This document shows positions 35,520-48,200 of a DNA stretch of 64,000 nucleotides, piece after piece; positions within the stretch are counted from its first letter, which is position 1, and every line of letters starts with the position of its first letter. Origin of the DNA: Neelides folsomi. Its lineage: Eukaryota > Arthropoda > Collembola > Neelipleona > Neelidae. The stretch lies in contig JAQGBZ010000074.1 in NCBI GenBank assembly GCA_034687125.1, forward strand, positions 1 to 64,000, read 5' to 3'. The position numbers and the translations under genes were made by a program. The notes under the pieces were generated by a model. The model made no database searches. It was not told where the DNA came from and was given only the letters and a program-made list of their open reading frames with translations.

Positions 35520-36957
35520 TCAAGGAGCTGTTGGCTTTGACCACTCTACGTTGAGGATGAGATGGTCATATCCGTAACCATTGAGGGCTCGAAGGGCTCT
35601 TGCAGCGTTTTCTTTAGCCTGGTATGTAACGAATGCGAATCCCTTGCAGACACCAGTTGTTCTAAAAATCAAAACCATATGATGAGAATTTATTTAAAAA
35701 ATATTTTTCAAACCTTAAATGAATGCAATTTAATTAATTATTATAAAATGAATATAAGTAGTTTTCAAGTCTTACCGATCTTTCGCGAGGAAAATTCTTT
35801 CAACTTTCCCGAAAGGATTACAAAGTTCTTGCATGTCTGTTTCTGACATTGATTCTGGAAGATTGGACACTCGGATAGTCGCGTCGTCTTTCCTATTTAG
35901 ACTGCCCATTGTCTCACCCTTCTTTCCTTCTCGAACAACACGTGGAACAAAAATTCCCGGCTTCGCCTCGCTGGTATTGTCAGCCACCTGAAATAGTTTA
36001 AATGTCGTAATAAGTAAATACTTTATACAAACAGAATTAAGTATTTACAATGTTCGGTTATATTTTTTATTATTGTTTTTATTTACACTGAACTAAATTC
36101 AACTCTAAATATTTATTTACAATAATTAATATTATAATTTAACTATAAAAATTTGATAGCTTTAATCACTCATTCTTTATTGATATTAATTGTAATTGAT
36201 TATTGATAAATCGATATCATTTGTTAAAATTAAGTAGAATATAGAACGTCACAATTAAATAAAAAAATATTAGGTCGGAGATAGAAGAAAATTTAAAATT
36301 ATTATAACAATTGGTGAGAATTACCTTTTTAGGTTCATCAGAGAAGTCGCGATTCAAGACCATATCGGGCGGAAGACCAACATCTTTGTATGGACACTTC
36401 GCACTGAAATGAGCATCTTGGCAGTATCTGCACCGAACGAGTTGTTTCCCCGAATCTTGCATCTTCGCGAACGGATTTTCTTCTGGAATTTCCTCTTTGC
36501 CAGAAATGAACTGCATTTGGACTTCATCGGCAACCACAGTTGTGGCACTATTAGGGCCCGGTTGATCTCGTTTGGAGTGTCCGAATTTAGTCCAGCTTTT
36601 CCTCTCGATGACATGTTTGGACACTGTAAATTTAAAATTTCTTTAACAAAATTCATCAAAATAATTTATTATAAGCCTTAATTAATTATAGAGCTACTCT
36701 AAGACGAAGACTAATTTAAGATGCTAATTTAAGTAAAGTATATTATTAATTTTACCAAGCTTCTTTTCGAGTTTGAAGGTACGAGAAATTTTAATTTTCT
36801 TTCCGCTATCCGAATCGGTCTTGATTTCTGACACGATTCTCTCACCATCCTTCACAACAACTTCTTGATGGGAGATTCCCAAATCCTCGTCCTCGTCATC
36901 AATCTGTTCGGCCCATGAGGCCATCTTCGCTGGATCCGTAGCTCCGGTCATCTTCAT
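35520..36957 (-). CDS. EIF3G: Translation initiation factor eIF3 subunit G
   Basis: RNA-binding subunit of eIF3 that helps scanning of the 40S ribosome. Exons on the minus strand: 36756-36957, 36325-36623, 35776-35987, 35520-35661 (stop TGA); 855 bases, 284 residues. The N-terminal eIF3g domain has SWAEQIDDEDED, KIKISRTFKLEKK and KSWTKFGHS. A zinc-knuckle-like block reads CRYCQDAHFSAKCPYK. A C-terminal RRM has RNP2 TIRVSNL and RNP1 KGFAFVTY, ending GYGYDHLILNVEWSKP. Two Met codons open the frame (MKM); the first, at 36957, is used here. Lies between the aquaporins and the cotransporter, diverging from the latter. Confidence 0.96.
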
Positions 36958-39296
36958 TCAGAATGATTTCCTCCTAATCTTCTTTTGTAATCTTTTCTTC
37001 AGTTTAACCCCGGACACTTAATTACAATATTCGACTTCGAACCACTTTAAATTTACTCAATTTAACTTTAGAATTAAAGTTAAATGGGCGAGGAGTTAAA
37101 GAAGCGGTGAACTTCCAGTGAATGTCGAGGTAAAAGGCAGAATGGAAGATGGCCAAGTAACTTGTTTCCAATTCCTCCACATGACGTGAGTTAATTTATA
37201 AGCAAGTCATCTGAACGCCGGAGGAATTCCTCTTCACGTGATGGTGAAGGAGCATTCGACTCAAGGGACTAAATTCCCTCTTCACTCTCCCGGGAAAAGA
37301 TAGATCTTTGAAGTTTGTGATAATGTCAAACTTTCTTTCTCAACAACAAACATCAATGAAAAATTGGATAAGTTGAGGAAGTGGGAGCTAAATTATTTTT
37401 ATATTATATTTAACTAGTCATAATCAGGAATTAATCATCCAAATACACGTCAAGACTGAGAATTCAATCAATGAGGGTTACAAAATTGTCAGTATTTTAA
37501 TTTATTTAAGTAGAAATAAGTGAAAGAAATCCGCATTTATAATAAACGTTTTAACTTTATATTATGGAATAAAAGCATTTATTCAATTCAGCAAGAATCT
37601 TGTAAGTAAAACTCATTTAAGTTTTCTTTTAACAATCTTATCCCTACCAGTAAGTTTATTATATAAATTGTATTCCTCCTTATATAACCCGCTTTATGCT
37701 CGTTGTGCTATTGCATAAAAATTTTATTTGGATCAATAAGTTCCATTTGCTCCTTTCCCATTCATGAAATATTTTATGATAAATACTACTTATATACAAG
37801 ATCATTTAATAATCAATGTGAACTATTTTTATTAGATTCAGGAGTCAGGAGTCAGAACTAAGTCTTTAAATCAATTGTCGTAACTCGATATTGATCCGGT
37901 GCTCGAGGTTGTTATTTCAGAAACGGAAACTCGTTCAAGCATTCAAGCGAATAGTCTTTTCGAAACATTATCAATTTTAATAATACTCCCGAACTGGCGA
38001 AGTCGTTTAACAGCTCATCTGCGGACATTTATATGCACAACCTCACCTCGTGAGTGCTGAGTCAGCAAGCGGTCTCCACCCACCCTTATGATTCGTAAGC
38101 AATAATTAGTGGTTTTATTGCCCAATTACTCCCCAACTCCTATGTATTTTATAATGCTGTCTCTAATATAATGAAAGGATGATTAGTAGTTTGAAAGCTT
38201 AAAGAGGGGAAACCGTAATTATAAGAATTATGCCTAACGAGTCTTCACATTGTTCTTCATCAAAACTTGTATTTAGATGGCCTTACGAAACTTTTGTAGG
38301 GTATGTTTACTTTGCGTAGTTTAACTGCTTAGTTTAAATGGAGAAAGCATTTAATAAACTCTTGTCCATTCGAGCTTGTTAAAATGGTTAATGCAGCTAT
38401 AAGCCATTAACTTTAATAGCCATTTATTTCCGAGGGGGATCAATATAAATAGGTGCATTTCACGGTGCAGTGTATGTACACCTAGTTTTGAAACGAGAAG
38501 AGCTTTAATCCATGCTATTGATGCTGGGAGTTGAAATGAGTCAAATAGCGACCTAGCAGGGGATTCTTATTGACCCAATAAGAATTTTTGTTTATTCGCC
38601 TCTCACAGGGGCAGGAATCGTCTCTTGTAATGTCTTTGGGTCGTAAAGGCTCGAGAACACATGCGGAGAAGAGAGATTAAGGGGAGAATCACGTAAGAAA
38701 CTCGTAGTGAATATATTATTATTTGTGAGATAGGATCAAGCCAATTGCACCGTTTTTATCTCGGGTGGCCTAAGCGAGGAAATGCCCTTGCGGAGGAAGA
38801 GTTGATTTTCTTATTTCCCTCATTCCGGAGGAAAATAAGTAATATGAAGAAAGGCGTTGGAGGTTAAATTAAAATCTAATATGAGACCTCAGGTTGATTT
38901 ATTGTACGAATAAATCTCGAGCCGTCGCGAAAGCCTCTACACACACTCTCCCGTCTTTGTCCCTTCGCCGAGGAGGGTATTTAGTGGGAGGGAATGAGTT
39001 CTACGACCGATTTCATCCCAGAATTGGAAACTGTAGTCCCATTACCAACAGCGATCCTTCCTTGAACGTTTCTCGGATTGTAAAAGTTGAGTTGTAAGAT
39101 AAGGAGCGAGGGAATTAGAATTCAAATGAGAGATCCTTGAACAACTTTAATCCAACTCACAGGGAGCAAACTAATATTTATTACTCTGCCCATTAGCATT
39201 CTGACGTCAGCCGTGAGATTGAACAAACGAGGGTTTTTTGGACTCGTCCCCAGTGATCGGAACCTCTTCCTCCGAAGTGGACGGATGTGACGGAAA
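36958..39296. other. Divergent gap EIF3G to KCC
   Basis: 2.3 kb holding the EIF3G promoter and the upstream KCC promoter and leader. Base composition begins to rise here from AT-rich to more balanced. A TATA element lies at 38444-38453. No gene is seen. Confidence 0.6.
38444..38453 (+). promoter_or_regulatory. TATA box candidate for the upstream KCC promoter
   Basis: TATAAATAGG, a good consensus match, with an Inr-like GCAGTG about 25 bases downstream, roughly 850 bases before the first KCC coding exon. If used it implies a long leader. Tentative. Confidence 0.35.
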
Positions 39297-42200
39297 ATGT
39301 CGGACCGATTCAGAGTGACGGCCCTCGAGGAAGAAAACTCTATCAACTCGGATGGCCCACTCGGCCCGCATCGAACCTCCTACGGGGCGGCCAACGATTC
39401 CTATGATGGTACTTTCTTTTTATCTACTTTCAATCCTCTCTTATAAAGACTTATAAACATCCGCTATAACCATCTGTGACCTTTTCCGCTCCTCATTACT
39501 TTACACGTATCTCTCATTAATACCAATTTTATATAAGTAGGTTAGCTATATAACTTTGTACTCGGTATACTGGTAGCTTTTATACTTTGTGAGTTAAGAG
39601 GATAGAGAAAGGACAAAGAGTTATTTTTTAACATGTAAAATGCTATCCCATTCATTTTTCCATTACTCTCACTTTAATGCTCCCATTACCGGTCCTCATT
39701 TTTCATGTGGAGTCCACTTTTATTAAAGTCAAGCTTCATTTTCATGGGAAGGCTATAAAAGAGAATAGGGAAGTTTGGGACCGTTCTTTTAGATTATAAT
39801 TAACTTTTCATTTTCCCCTTCACTTTTTGAGCCGCGGATGAATGTGGAGAGAGCGGCCGAATTGAATTTATACATTGATGAGGATCGATCCCTTTAGATT
39901 CCTACAGTTCTCTCTCTTTCTATGGCTTTTGCCATTTGGGCCCATCTCCTTCTCACTCCCGCTTGGTTCTTTCCCGTTGCGTGACGAAAATGGAAATTAA
40001 AGGGGAAATGCGGAAGTCTGATTAGAGCCATTTTACTCATCGTCCCTCATTCAATTTCCATCATTCCTTTAATTAACACTGTTATGAGTTATGAAAGAGC
40101 ATTAAAAGCCCCGTGAAAACTGGGACTATTTATTTCCTCTGCCCTCATCTTTTAAGCATTAGAATCAAATGAGAAGTCTTTCTCCCATTACACATTAAAC
40201 AAGTGTTCATATCAAGAGTGTATCAAGAATCTGGCTGGAAGTATCCTAAATATGCATGACATGGGTTGAGGGAAAGTTTAGGTTTGGGTTGACCTCGTTT
40301 GTTCTCTTTTACTTGTTTGTTTCTCTGAATTCGCTCCAGCTTAGAGACACTTGTTCAGCTTTAATTAATTTAATTGCAAAAGACCTGGCCTGGAACCAAA
40401 GACCACTTTCACTCCCAAAATACTTTTATAATGGAAGGGGATTGAAATGGGAATTCTTCCCTTCTTTCCAACCCATCAAAAGAGTTTTCACTGGCTCCAA
40501 ACGGCTCACAGTCATTGAGGCATTATTTGTGCGATCTATAAGGATTAAATGGATTATGGAGGTCTATGTATTAAAAAGAGCTTTTCTCCACCTCTCCATC
40601 ATTTTTTAGAAAGTGGAACATGCCATACACAGCCGATGGTATTCAGACGGTAAAAAGGAGACATCTCATATTACGAGGTTGATATGTCGGAAAATGTTCC
40701 TCGTATTTCCGTTTCATTCATAAAGTTGGCAGGCGAGGGAAAAGAAGGAAAAGGAATTCACCTTTGCCACACATACATAAATAAAAATTGAGTTATAAAT
40801 GGGCGTTTAAAGAGGGGGGAAATAGGGAGAATGTTTTTTAAGCTTTCTCCCCACGTTTTCAATTTATGGACCCGAGGTGTGAGAGGGGGGAAGGGCGGAT
40901 TACAGGGGGGAATTGGAGTAGAAATAAAAGATAATTGGTGAGAAATGTTTATTACAATGGTAGAGCGAGCGTGAGTGTATGGGGGGATTTTATTTGGTGA
41001 AGCTGCGTCTTCCTGATGGATTCCTCGAGATGGCTGAATCCTCCTCCTGCTCTCTTCTCGGAGAAGGGCGAGGGAGAAAGTAGGTTAGGGAGTTAGTGGC
41101 TCTTCCACTCCGAGGCCCGTGTCCGCCTGTGCCTTCTGCTGACGCCAGGGCAGGTTCAGTTGGAGGACGGAGCGGGCTGGCGGCACAAGTCCTTCAGTAG
41201 TCAACAAAGGGCCACTCGACCTCCAACAATGGGGCGGGTAAGGAAGTGTCGAAGAGTGGTGTTGTCCTTGCGCAGGCGGCTGCCCTCATCCTCCTCCTGC
41301 CAATCCGCCTCGGTCCGCACTGTACGAAAATTTCACCAATGTGTTCCTCCAGGGTTCGCCAAATTGTGAGTTTCTCGCTCTTCTGACGTCATTGGCAAGT
41401 TGAATATCTGAGAGGGGGATCTGGGAAATTACATAACTATTTCTCCTTCGACGAGTTCCGATGGGCCCGCGTGAGTGTGTGGGATGATCACCTGGGGAAA
41501 GTTGACGTGTGAAGTGAGATTGTTGTTGAATGAGCGGAGGGATTTTGGGCCCAATTCCCCAACCACATGTTTCTACCCAAAGATGACAATGGAGATTAAC
41601 CCTTCAGACTCACTTCGGCCCCTCTCGAAAAGACTCCCTTCCACGGGCCTTTCTCGATGATCTATGGCCTTGTTTTGAAGTTAATTAAGAGAAAGGAGGC
41701 AAAGGTTCCTCCGGACCGGTATTCTCCCTACCCGGAACTCCGTGACTGGAGAAAGTGGGGTTTTGTACATGTTAAATAATCAAAAAGAGAGTCGCTGGAT
41801 GTTATATAATTCACAAAGCTCCCACTTGTCCCTTACTCGAGAGATAACGCCCAAAACTATTTCTCAACAAGAATCACAACTGTCTCGGAATGAAACTAAT
41901 TCGCGGTCTCACTTTCTCCCATGGAATTCTTCTTCCTCGAAATCTTCCCTCTCGATGCCCCATCGCCCCTTCGCATTCAATTAAGATAAGGCATCTTCCG
42001 CTAATGACCTTTGAGACGGCGGCTCTCTCCTCCTCTTTGATTTATGGTCGAGGATAACTAAGCGAGGAATGACGACGCCGAACAGCTCCTACTCCTACGA
42101 CCGAAGCTTTCTCTCCGAAGGCGGGATGAGTCTGACCCCGCCTACGCTTCTTGTTAACTCCGTCCTCTCGTCCGAGTTCGAGACGAGCAGCTTTTCCTAT

Positions 42201-45200
42201 GGGGGCTCAGAGGCCTTTTGGGACTGCAGCGATTTGGCCTCGCTTGAGCGAAGCTTCGTCTCAGATTCCCTCTCCATGAATTCATCCCTACCGAGCCGAT
42301 CAATCCTTGGGATTTCTCCTCCAGTTGGATACTTTCGCCCCCGCACGTACACGGGAGAGAACGAGAGCGAGGAAGAGCGGGAATTGTTTCTGTCTCATAG
42401 GGTCTCCATCGCCTCAGCAGAAACTCTCGGGAGCAGCATCAGCAATAACGGCCATAACTACATACCTCCAATCACGCCCATTGTTCCGGGAATCTTGCGA
42501 AATCGGCTGGAAGACTATTCATATGCCGTTCCCTCGTCACATGGTATGGTCAAAGTGGTAAAGTGGGGGGATTTGTAAGTATGTTGGCTTAGGGCTGGGG
42601 TTTTATTGAGAGAATGGATATTATTATGAGAATCATTATTGCGTCCGAAATGCATTGTGAGGTTATAAACGTCTCCGGGCGCAAAATTCCTCTGCATTAA
42701 TAATACAAATGATCTTTCCAGAACATAGGGAAATAAGCTCAAAGCGACCGAAATTAATTTACTCGATGGAATTTAGGGGAGACGTTGGGAGAGAAAGTTT
42801 AGGGGCTTCTGGCGCGACAGTCCTTCGTTTACCTTTCATACTTAATTTTACGATTGAACGGAGTTCATAAAAGAGAGACTGAGGGTTTTAAAGGGAGTTG
42901 GAATTAGGATTAGCACCTACTTTACGGCTGACAGCATCGGGCCATTCACACTCACTCATTTGGATTTGGGGTGAAGGTGGGGAATTGATGGGAGGAATTT
43001 GAAGGCTCGGGTGACTCCATTGGGGGTTCCATCAGCTCATAAATACATTTCCCATTTCGGCCCTGTTATTATCCCTTTCTCGGGTTCCTCGGGCTCGTCG
43101 CCTTAACGCACACGGCCTTTCACTTTCCCTCCCCCCAGGAGGCCAAGATTTGTGGAGTGGGCCGAGGATAGTGAGATTGACAGAAGGAATATCGGATCGA
43201 TGCCCCACATTCCCCACCTGTGTCTCCCACACAATGAGCATGGTAGCGAGAGGTGGGTTTGGAGTCATTTCCTCCTTCGTTGCCCACGGGGCTCATTTCT
43301 TATCTCTCACCTCCCAATGATGAGGATATTTGAAGGGACTAAGGCTGCTTTGGGCGGAAGCCAAAATATTTCTCCATTTGCTCTATTGATCTAAAGACTG
43401 GGAGAATCCTCCCATTTCTGCTCCTCTGCCTCGGAGCTTTGAGGAGTTATGTAATGGAGGTCTACTACCTCCTAGACTCAACTTTTAATTTCTTTTTTCC
43501 TTATATAAACTCTCCTAGGTTGCTCTCCTCTCTCTGTAAGCCGGGAGAGACTTTCTCCGCGGCGTTCTTGGAAGAGGAACTGAGTAGCACTTACAAGTTC
43601 TTTTATAATATACTTTGTCCCAGCCCTCATGGTTCTCCTGTTATGTGAGAGCAAACGTAAGAATTCCTTATAAGTTTGTCTCTCGGTTAGTAACCTTTTT
43701 TATCCTCTGGCAGAGTGGATCCATTTTCCGAACTTCCTCTCTTTCTCCGGGCCTGTCCCACCCGTATCGCGTGCTTTTTCCTTATTACTCTCTCCCTGAA
43801 TGGAAGGAGAAGCGGGGTAGGGATGGGAGGGCAATTCTCATGTCCAATCTTCTATTTTTATAACCCTTCCGTGTGGTGAGGGTGAGTGAGCAACAATTGA
43901 AGGCCGGAACTTGCCCGCCTCCGTCAATGATATCAAATTGTCTCTCTTTATTTGCTCTCTCTTCAAAGGGAGGAAGGGAAAGGAGCGAGGAAAGGAGTTT
44001 TCCCCTATTATTTAATTCCGAGAGTCGTTGACTAGTTGTTTGCACACTTCCTTGATTGCTTGGCTTTCAAATGAGGCTGAGGGGAGCTGTTAGTCTGATG
44101 ACTCCCCTCCTTTCTCTCTATCTCTCTTTCTCTTATCACCATATTTATTGAGTTCCTATCCCCTCATCACCCACCCAGATTCGCCTACTATTGATCCCCC
44201 GCCTTCACTTCCATTTCATTAGCCCAGAGTTTCCGCACCAGAGGTGTTCCCGAGGTGATCCATTAAGGATCCTCACCTGACGTACTTTGGACTTTCAATA
44301 GGAGCGGTTTTAGGACCATTTATCACGGCTTATCTCACACAAGGAAAATAATCGGTGCTCACAATTCCCCCTAGGTTCATGGTAATGGGATGAGCTCAGG
44401 TGTGGTTGGAGGAGAGAGTGGCAGGAGATGGGAGACTCTTTCTCATCTTCTCTCCCTGTGACTGCTATTCATTTCATTCTACTCCATCTTGGCTCGAGTT
44501 CTTTTCAGTGGGGTAGCCTACTTTTCAACTACTTTTCTCTTTATGTCCTCTCTCATGGGCGGAATAGACGGAGAAGACGTCGAGAGCCGGGAAACCATAT
44601 GGAAATTGTCATAAGAATAAGAATTTATAAAATATAGGGCTATGATAAGGGGCTTTCACCTTAAGAAAGATAATCTTAAAGATGTATATAAGTTCTGTAT
44701 ATAAGTTCTGTTATACTATAAGCCGTATTACATACGGCTTATAGTATAGCGGAATAAGATGGGATGAGAAACGTAGAATAGGACCGGAGGATAAATGGAA
44801 CTGTTTGGCCCAAAGGGCCATTTTATGTTACGCCGACTAAGGCTTAAACCAATTTGTATCAATCATTGGCAAAAATAGACGGGAATTGAGGTTTCGGATG
44901 TCAGAGCCTGATGACCGCTTTTAAGAATTTGATCTTGGATGGGTCTTTAAATGGGCCATTGTTAAAGGACAAAGTGAAAGTTTGGGATGCTCATGTTGTT
45001 GGTTTACGTCCGGAAGGACAGAAGGATGAGACGCACGGAATTCCCTGAACAGATATCTATAAGGTAATTGTGGAGTAATGGGACGAGGTAAAATAGGGTT
45101 CTTGAGTCTAATTGAATTAGCATTTACCCCCGGTTCGCCGAGTTAAATTTCTTCTCCTTCCCTCACTCTCACACTCCTTCAATGGTGAAGGAGGTGAATT

Positions 45201-48200
45201 GATTTGAGAGGAATGAGAAGAGCTTCACCCTTCGTGCTCGCTCGAGTAGAAAATGTAAATTGGAATCGGGACGTGGTTTCCTGGATTATCCTCCTACCCC
45301 GAAATTGAGTAATTCTTTTCCAGATTTCTTTCTCTCCTTGAGATTCCCGAAGCCTCCTGGCCCAGTCTGGAGAAGCCATTCTTATATATTTCTATCAAAA
45401 GATCGGTTAGTAGGAGCTTCCTCGAGGAAGGGAAGTGGGCCTTGGCTCTTCTCCAGCAATCGCTTCCCTCCCTCAGTTCGCCAGGGCCCAACTCGTAAAA
45501 AAGAGACTCTTATGGATATGAGGAGTGGCATCCTTCTCGAGGGGTAATAAACAGAAAAAAGGAGGGAAAGGATAAGTGAAAAGAGACGGACGAAATGGAC
45601 AATGGGGAAAGGATGGAAATGGAGATTGAGATATACCGCGATTGAAACGTGAATTCTTTCTTTCTGCCCCGTGGAGAAGCTCGAATTTAAATGCTTCATT
45701 ATGAAGTTTCGACCCTGAGATGAATAATAACTCTTTTTTCTCTAGTGGGATTTCGCCCCAATTTCCCTTCGCCCGGTTCCATTATAGGGAGGACGGGGAG
45801 AAAAGAGAGGTATATTATTATGGGATCGCAGAGAAAGCGAGGGCAATTGGTATTTGGAGAGTATTAGGTTTCCCCGTCTCGGCGTATGGCATAAGTATAC
45901 CCTTGCGCTCCAACCAATTTGTTCCTCGACCCACTCGAATTTCACGTGATGGGGAGTAAGTGTGATTTTAAAGCATTCCAAAACATTTGTTCCACCCAAC
46001 CTTCGTCTATTATTTATGAGCAATGAGCAGGGAGTTAATTAGCAGGGGAAAGGAGGTTATCTTCCTTCGCTTTTGTAGTTTATTTGCGGCCGATCCTGTC
46101 CGATTTCTCACCTTCACTAATAAACTCGGGCTCGATGAAGAGGTTCGAATATGGGTAGGGGGAAGGGAAATGAAAGCGGAGGTTTCATTAAATATTAACA
46201 AGGTTCGGAAATGTGGGCCATTTCTTTTCTTCCATAGGACGGATTCACTTTGGGGAATTTTTCTCCCTTTGAGCTTTCCCTTCTTTTCGATACAATTATA
46301 CCTTCTTTCATTGAAAGTGACATGAGGAGGTTGAAGAGAGAGGTATTCAAATGGGATTCTCTCGGAAAGTAAACTTTATTCACCAGCATGTTATCGGTTA
46401 TCTTCTCATCTCCATAATCCTTTATGCAGTCAAGCCTTCATTCTCCCTTTGAGATACTTTGAGCCCAGGCACAAAGAATGTCTTTTTTTGCCAGTTCTTG
46501 CAATTCTTCTCCTCCCGCTTCATTTTCCTTCCTCATCAATTTGCAATTTCCTCTCTCTTATTCAATCGGGGTCTTTGGGTTGAGGAGAGGCGTAGGCGAG
46601 CGGCACGAGACTCAAGACGAGACTTTCTTCTACCTCGGCCAAGTTTCCTTAACGAGTTTCTCTGCCCTTTGAAGGTTCTTTCAAGCGGAGGCTCTCATTT
46701 TATTACCTTCCTAATTTCCTCCCTAAGACGACTAATTTCATAAGCCCTCAAATCTGGGACTTCTTTTGCATCACTGGGCTTTGAACCTGGTCGTAACTCA
46801 ATAATAATATCTCTCCTTTATCAGCTTTCTTAACCACGCTAGCCCTATTGGGCTCAATGGGGGCGGGAAAGAGGGAAAGTGAATAAAAAATTTTTCCGCT
46901 CATAACTCGTCATTTGTTCACGTATGTAGTAGATTAGAAGGAGGAGAGGCTTCCTGTTCCGAGGCGGGCTGAACAACCCTTTTCATTCCTGAGCATGAAT
47001 GGAAGTTGAAATATGGTAATCATCGTGCTCGAAAACTTTTCCCACTCCATTCTACCGGAATGCCAGGGTGGGTTGTGAAAGGAGATTCGTGACTCGTGAA
47101 AAGGTGTGATTTTCTCCAAAATTCAAGCCGCTCTTGAGAAAGAGACAAAAGGGAATGGAGAGTTTGCCTTTGGTCTGCCATGAGATCGGATGAGGTGAGA
47201 GGGGGCTTATCATCATAAATCGATTTACCATTCACATCTCTCTCCGTCAAAATCCACAACCCTCGATCGAATTTGGGAGAGAAGGGTGAGTATAAATTTT
47301 TTGGATCTCCGTTCGAGCCATTAACCTTTCTCTTCATGTAACTTCGCTAGGGCCATAAGTCATGGAAGGAGAAGTGGAGATCGATTCAAATATCTCCGCT
47401 TGCTTCCTCTCCATATTTCTCCATATTCAATTTATTTTGTTATTTTGTCACAAATGGGGGAGAAGAGGACAGAAGAGTCCTCGGGAAGGTTCCCTTCTTC
47501 TTTTATTATTAAACTTCTATTCTGAGGAGTTGAAGGGCCCATTTCCTCTAATCTGTTTTCCTCTCAGCAGTCAGGTTCATCGAATGATAACATTTGGAGC
47601 AGGAGCGAGACTTATCTTTTATTATTCGGCTCCAGACACGACGTCTATATACACAGGGCGATGGATCCAAGAATTGGAATAGGTCCATAAATGTACGACT
47701 CAACTTTTTGATAATCTATTACAACAGTATTACAACAGAGATAGGATCTAACTTTCTTACCTCAACAATACTTGAATGGTGTGGAATATGAGGACGAGAT
47801 AAGAGACTTTGCAAATAGAATTTGAGTATAGGTATATTATACCTAAATAGGATGTGTAGGCTTAATATGAAACTTGGTCCTTTTATTATTACAAACTTGC
47901 TTTGTATTGAAACTGATGGCCGGAAAATAAACATGCTTTTAGTTGGACTATAGAACCACGAAGAACTCATATTTACTTTGGGCTTCTGCATGTCATTCGA
48001 GGAGGGATTTATAGTTATACATATATTTCTCAAGAGAACCAAAGGGCTTATGTACGTTTATTTTCAAAAGCTCGTCTTAATTTGATCGTTGAGTGGGCGG
48101 AGTAGTTGGGAAGACACCTTTCTCCGCCAACCTCATGATTGTTTGAGTTTTGGTGAAAGTTGTTGATGGTCCTAATCACGACGACACGACAATCTATCCA

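Noticed and set aside
40256-40609. 117-codon open frame on + in the KCC 5' region
   Set aside because: No domain or conserved motif, and it lies in the G+C-richer region where long chance frames abound on both strands.
43615-47800. Many 60-110-codon frames across the KCC intron
   Set aside because: They overlap on both strands, lack motifs and splice sites in compatible phase, and follow from the local lack of A/T-rich stop codons.
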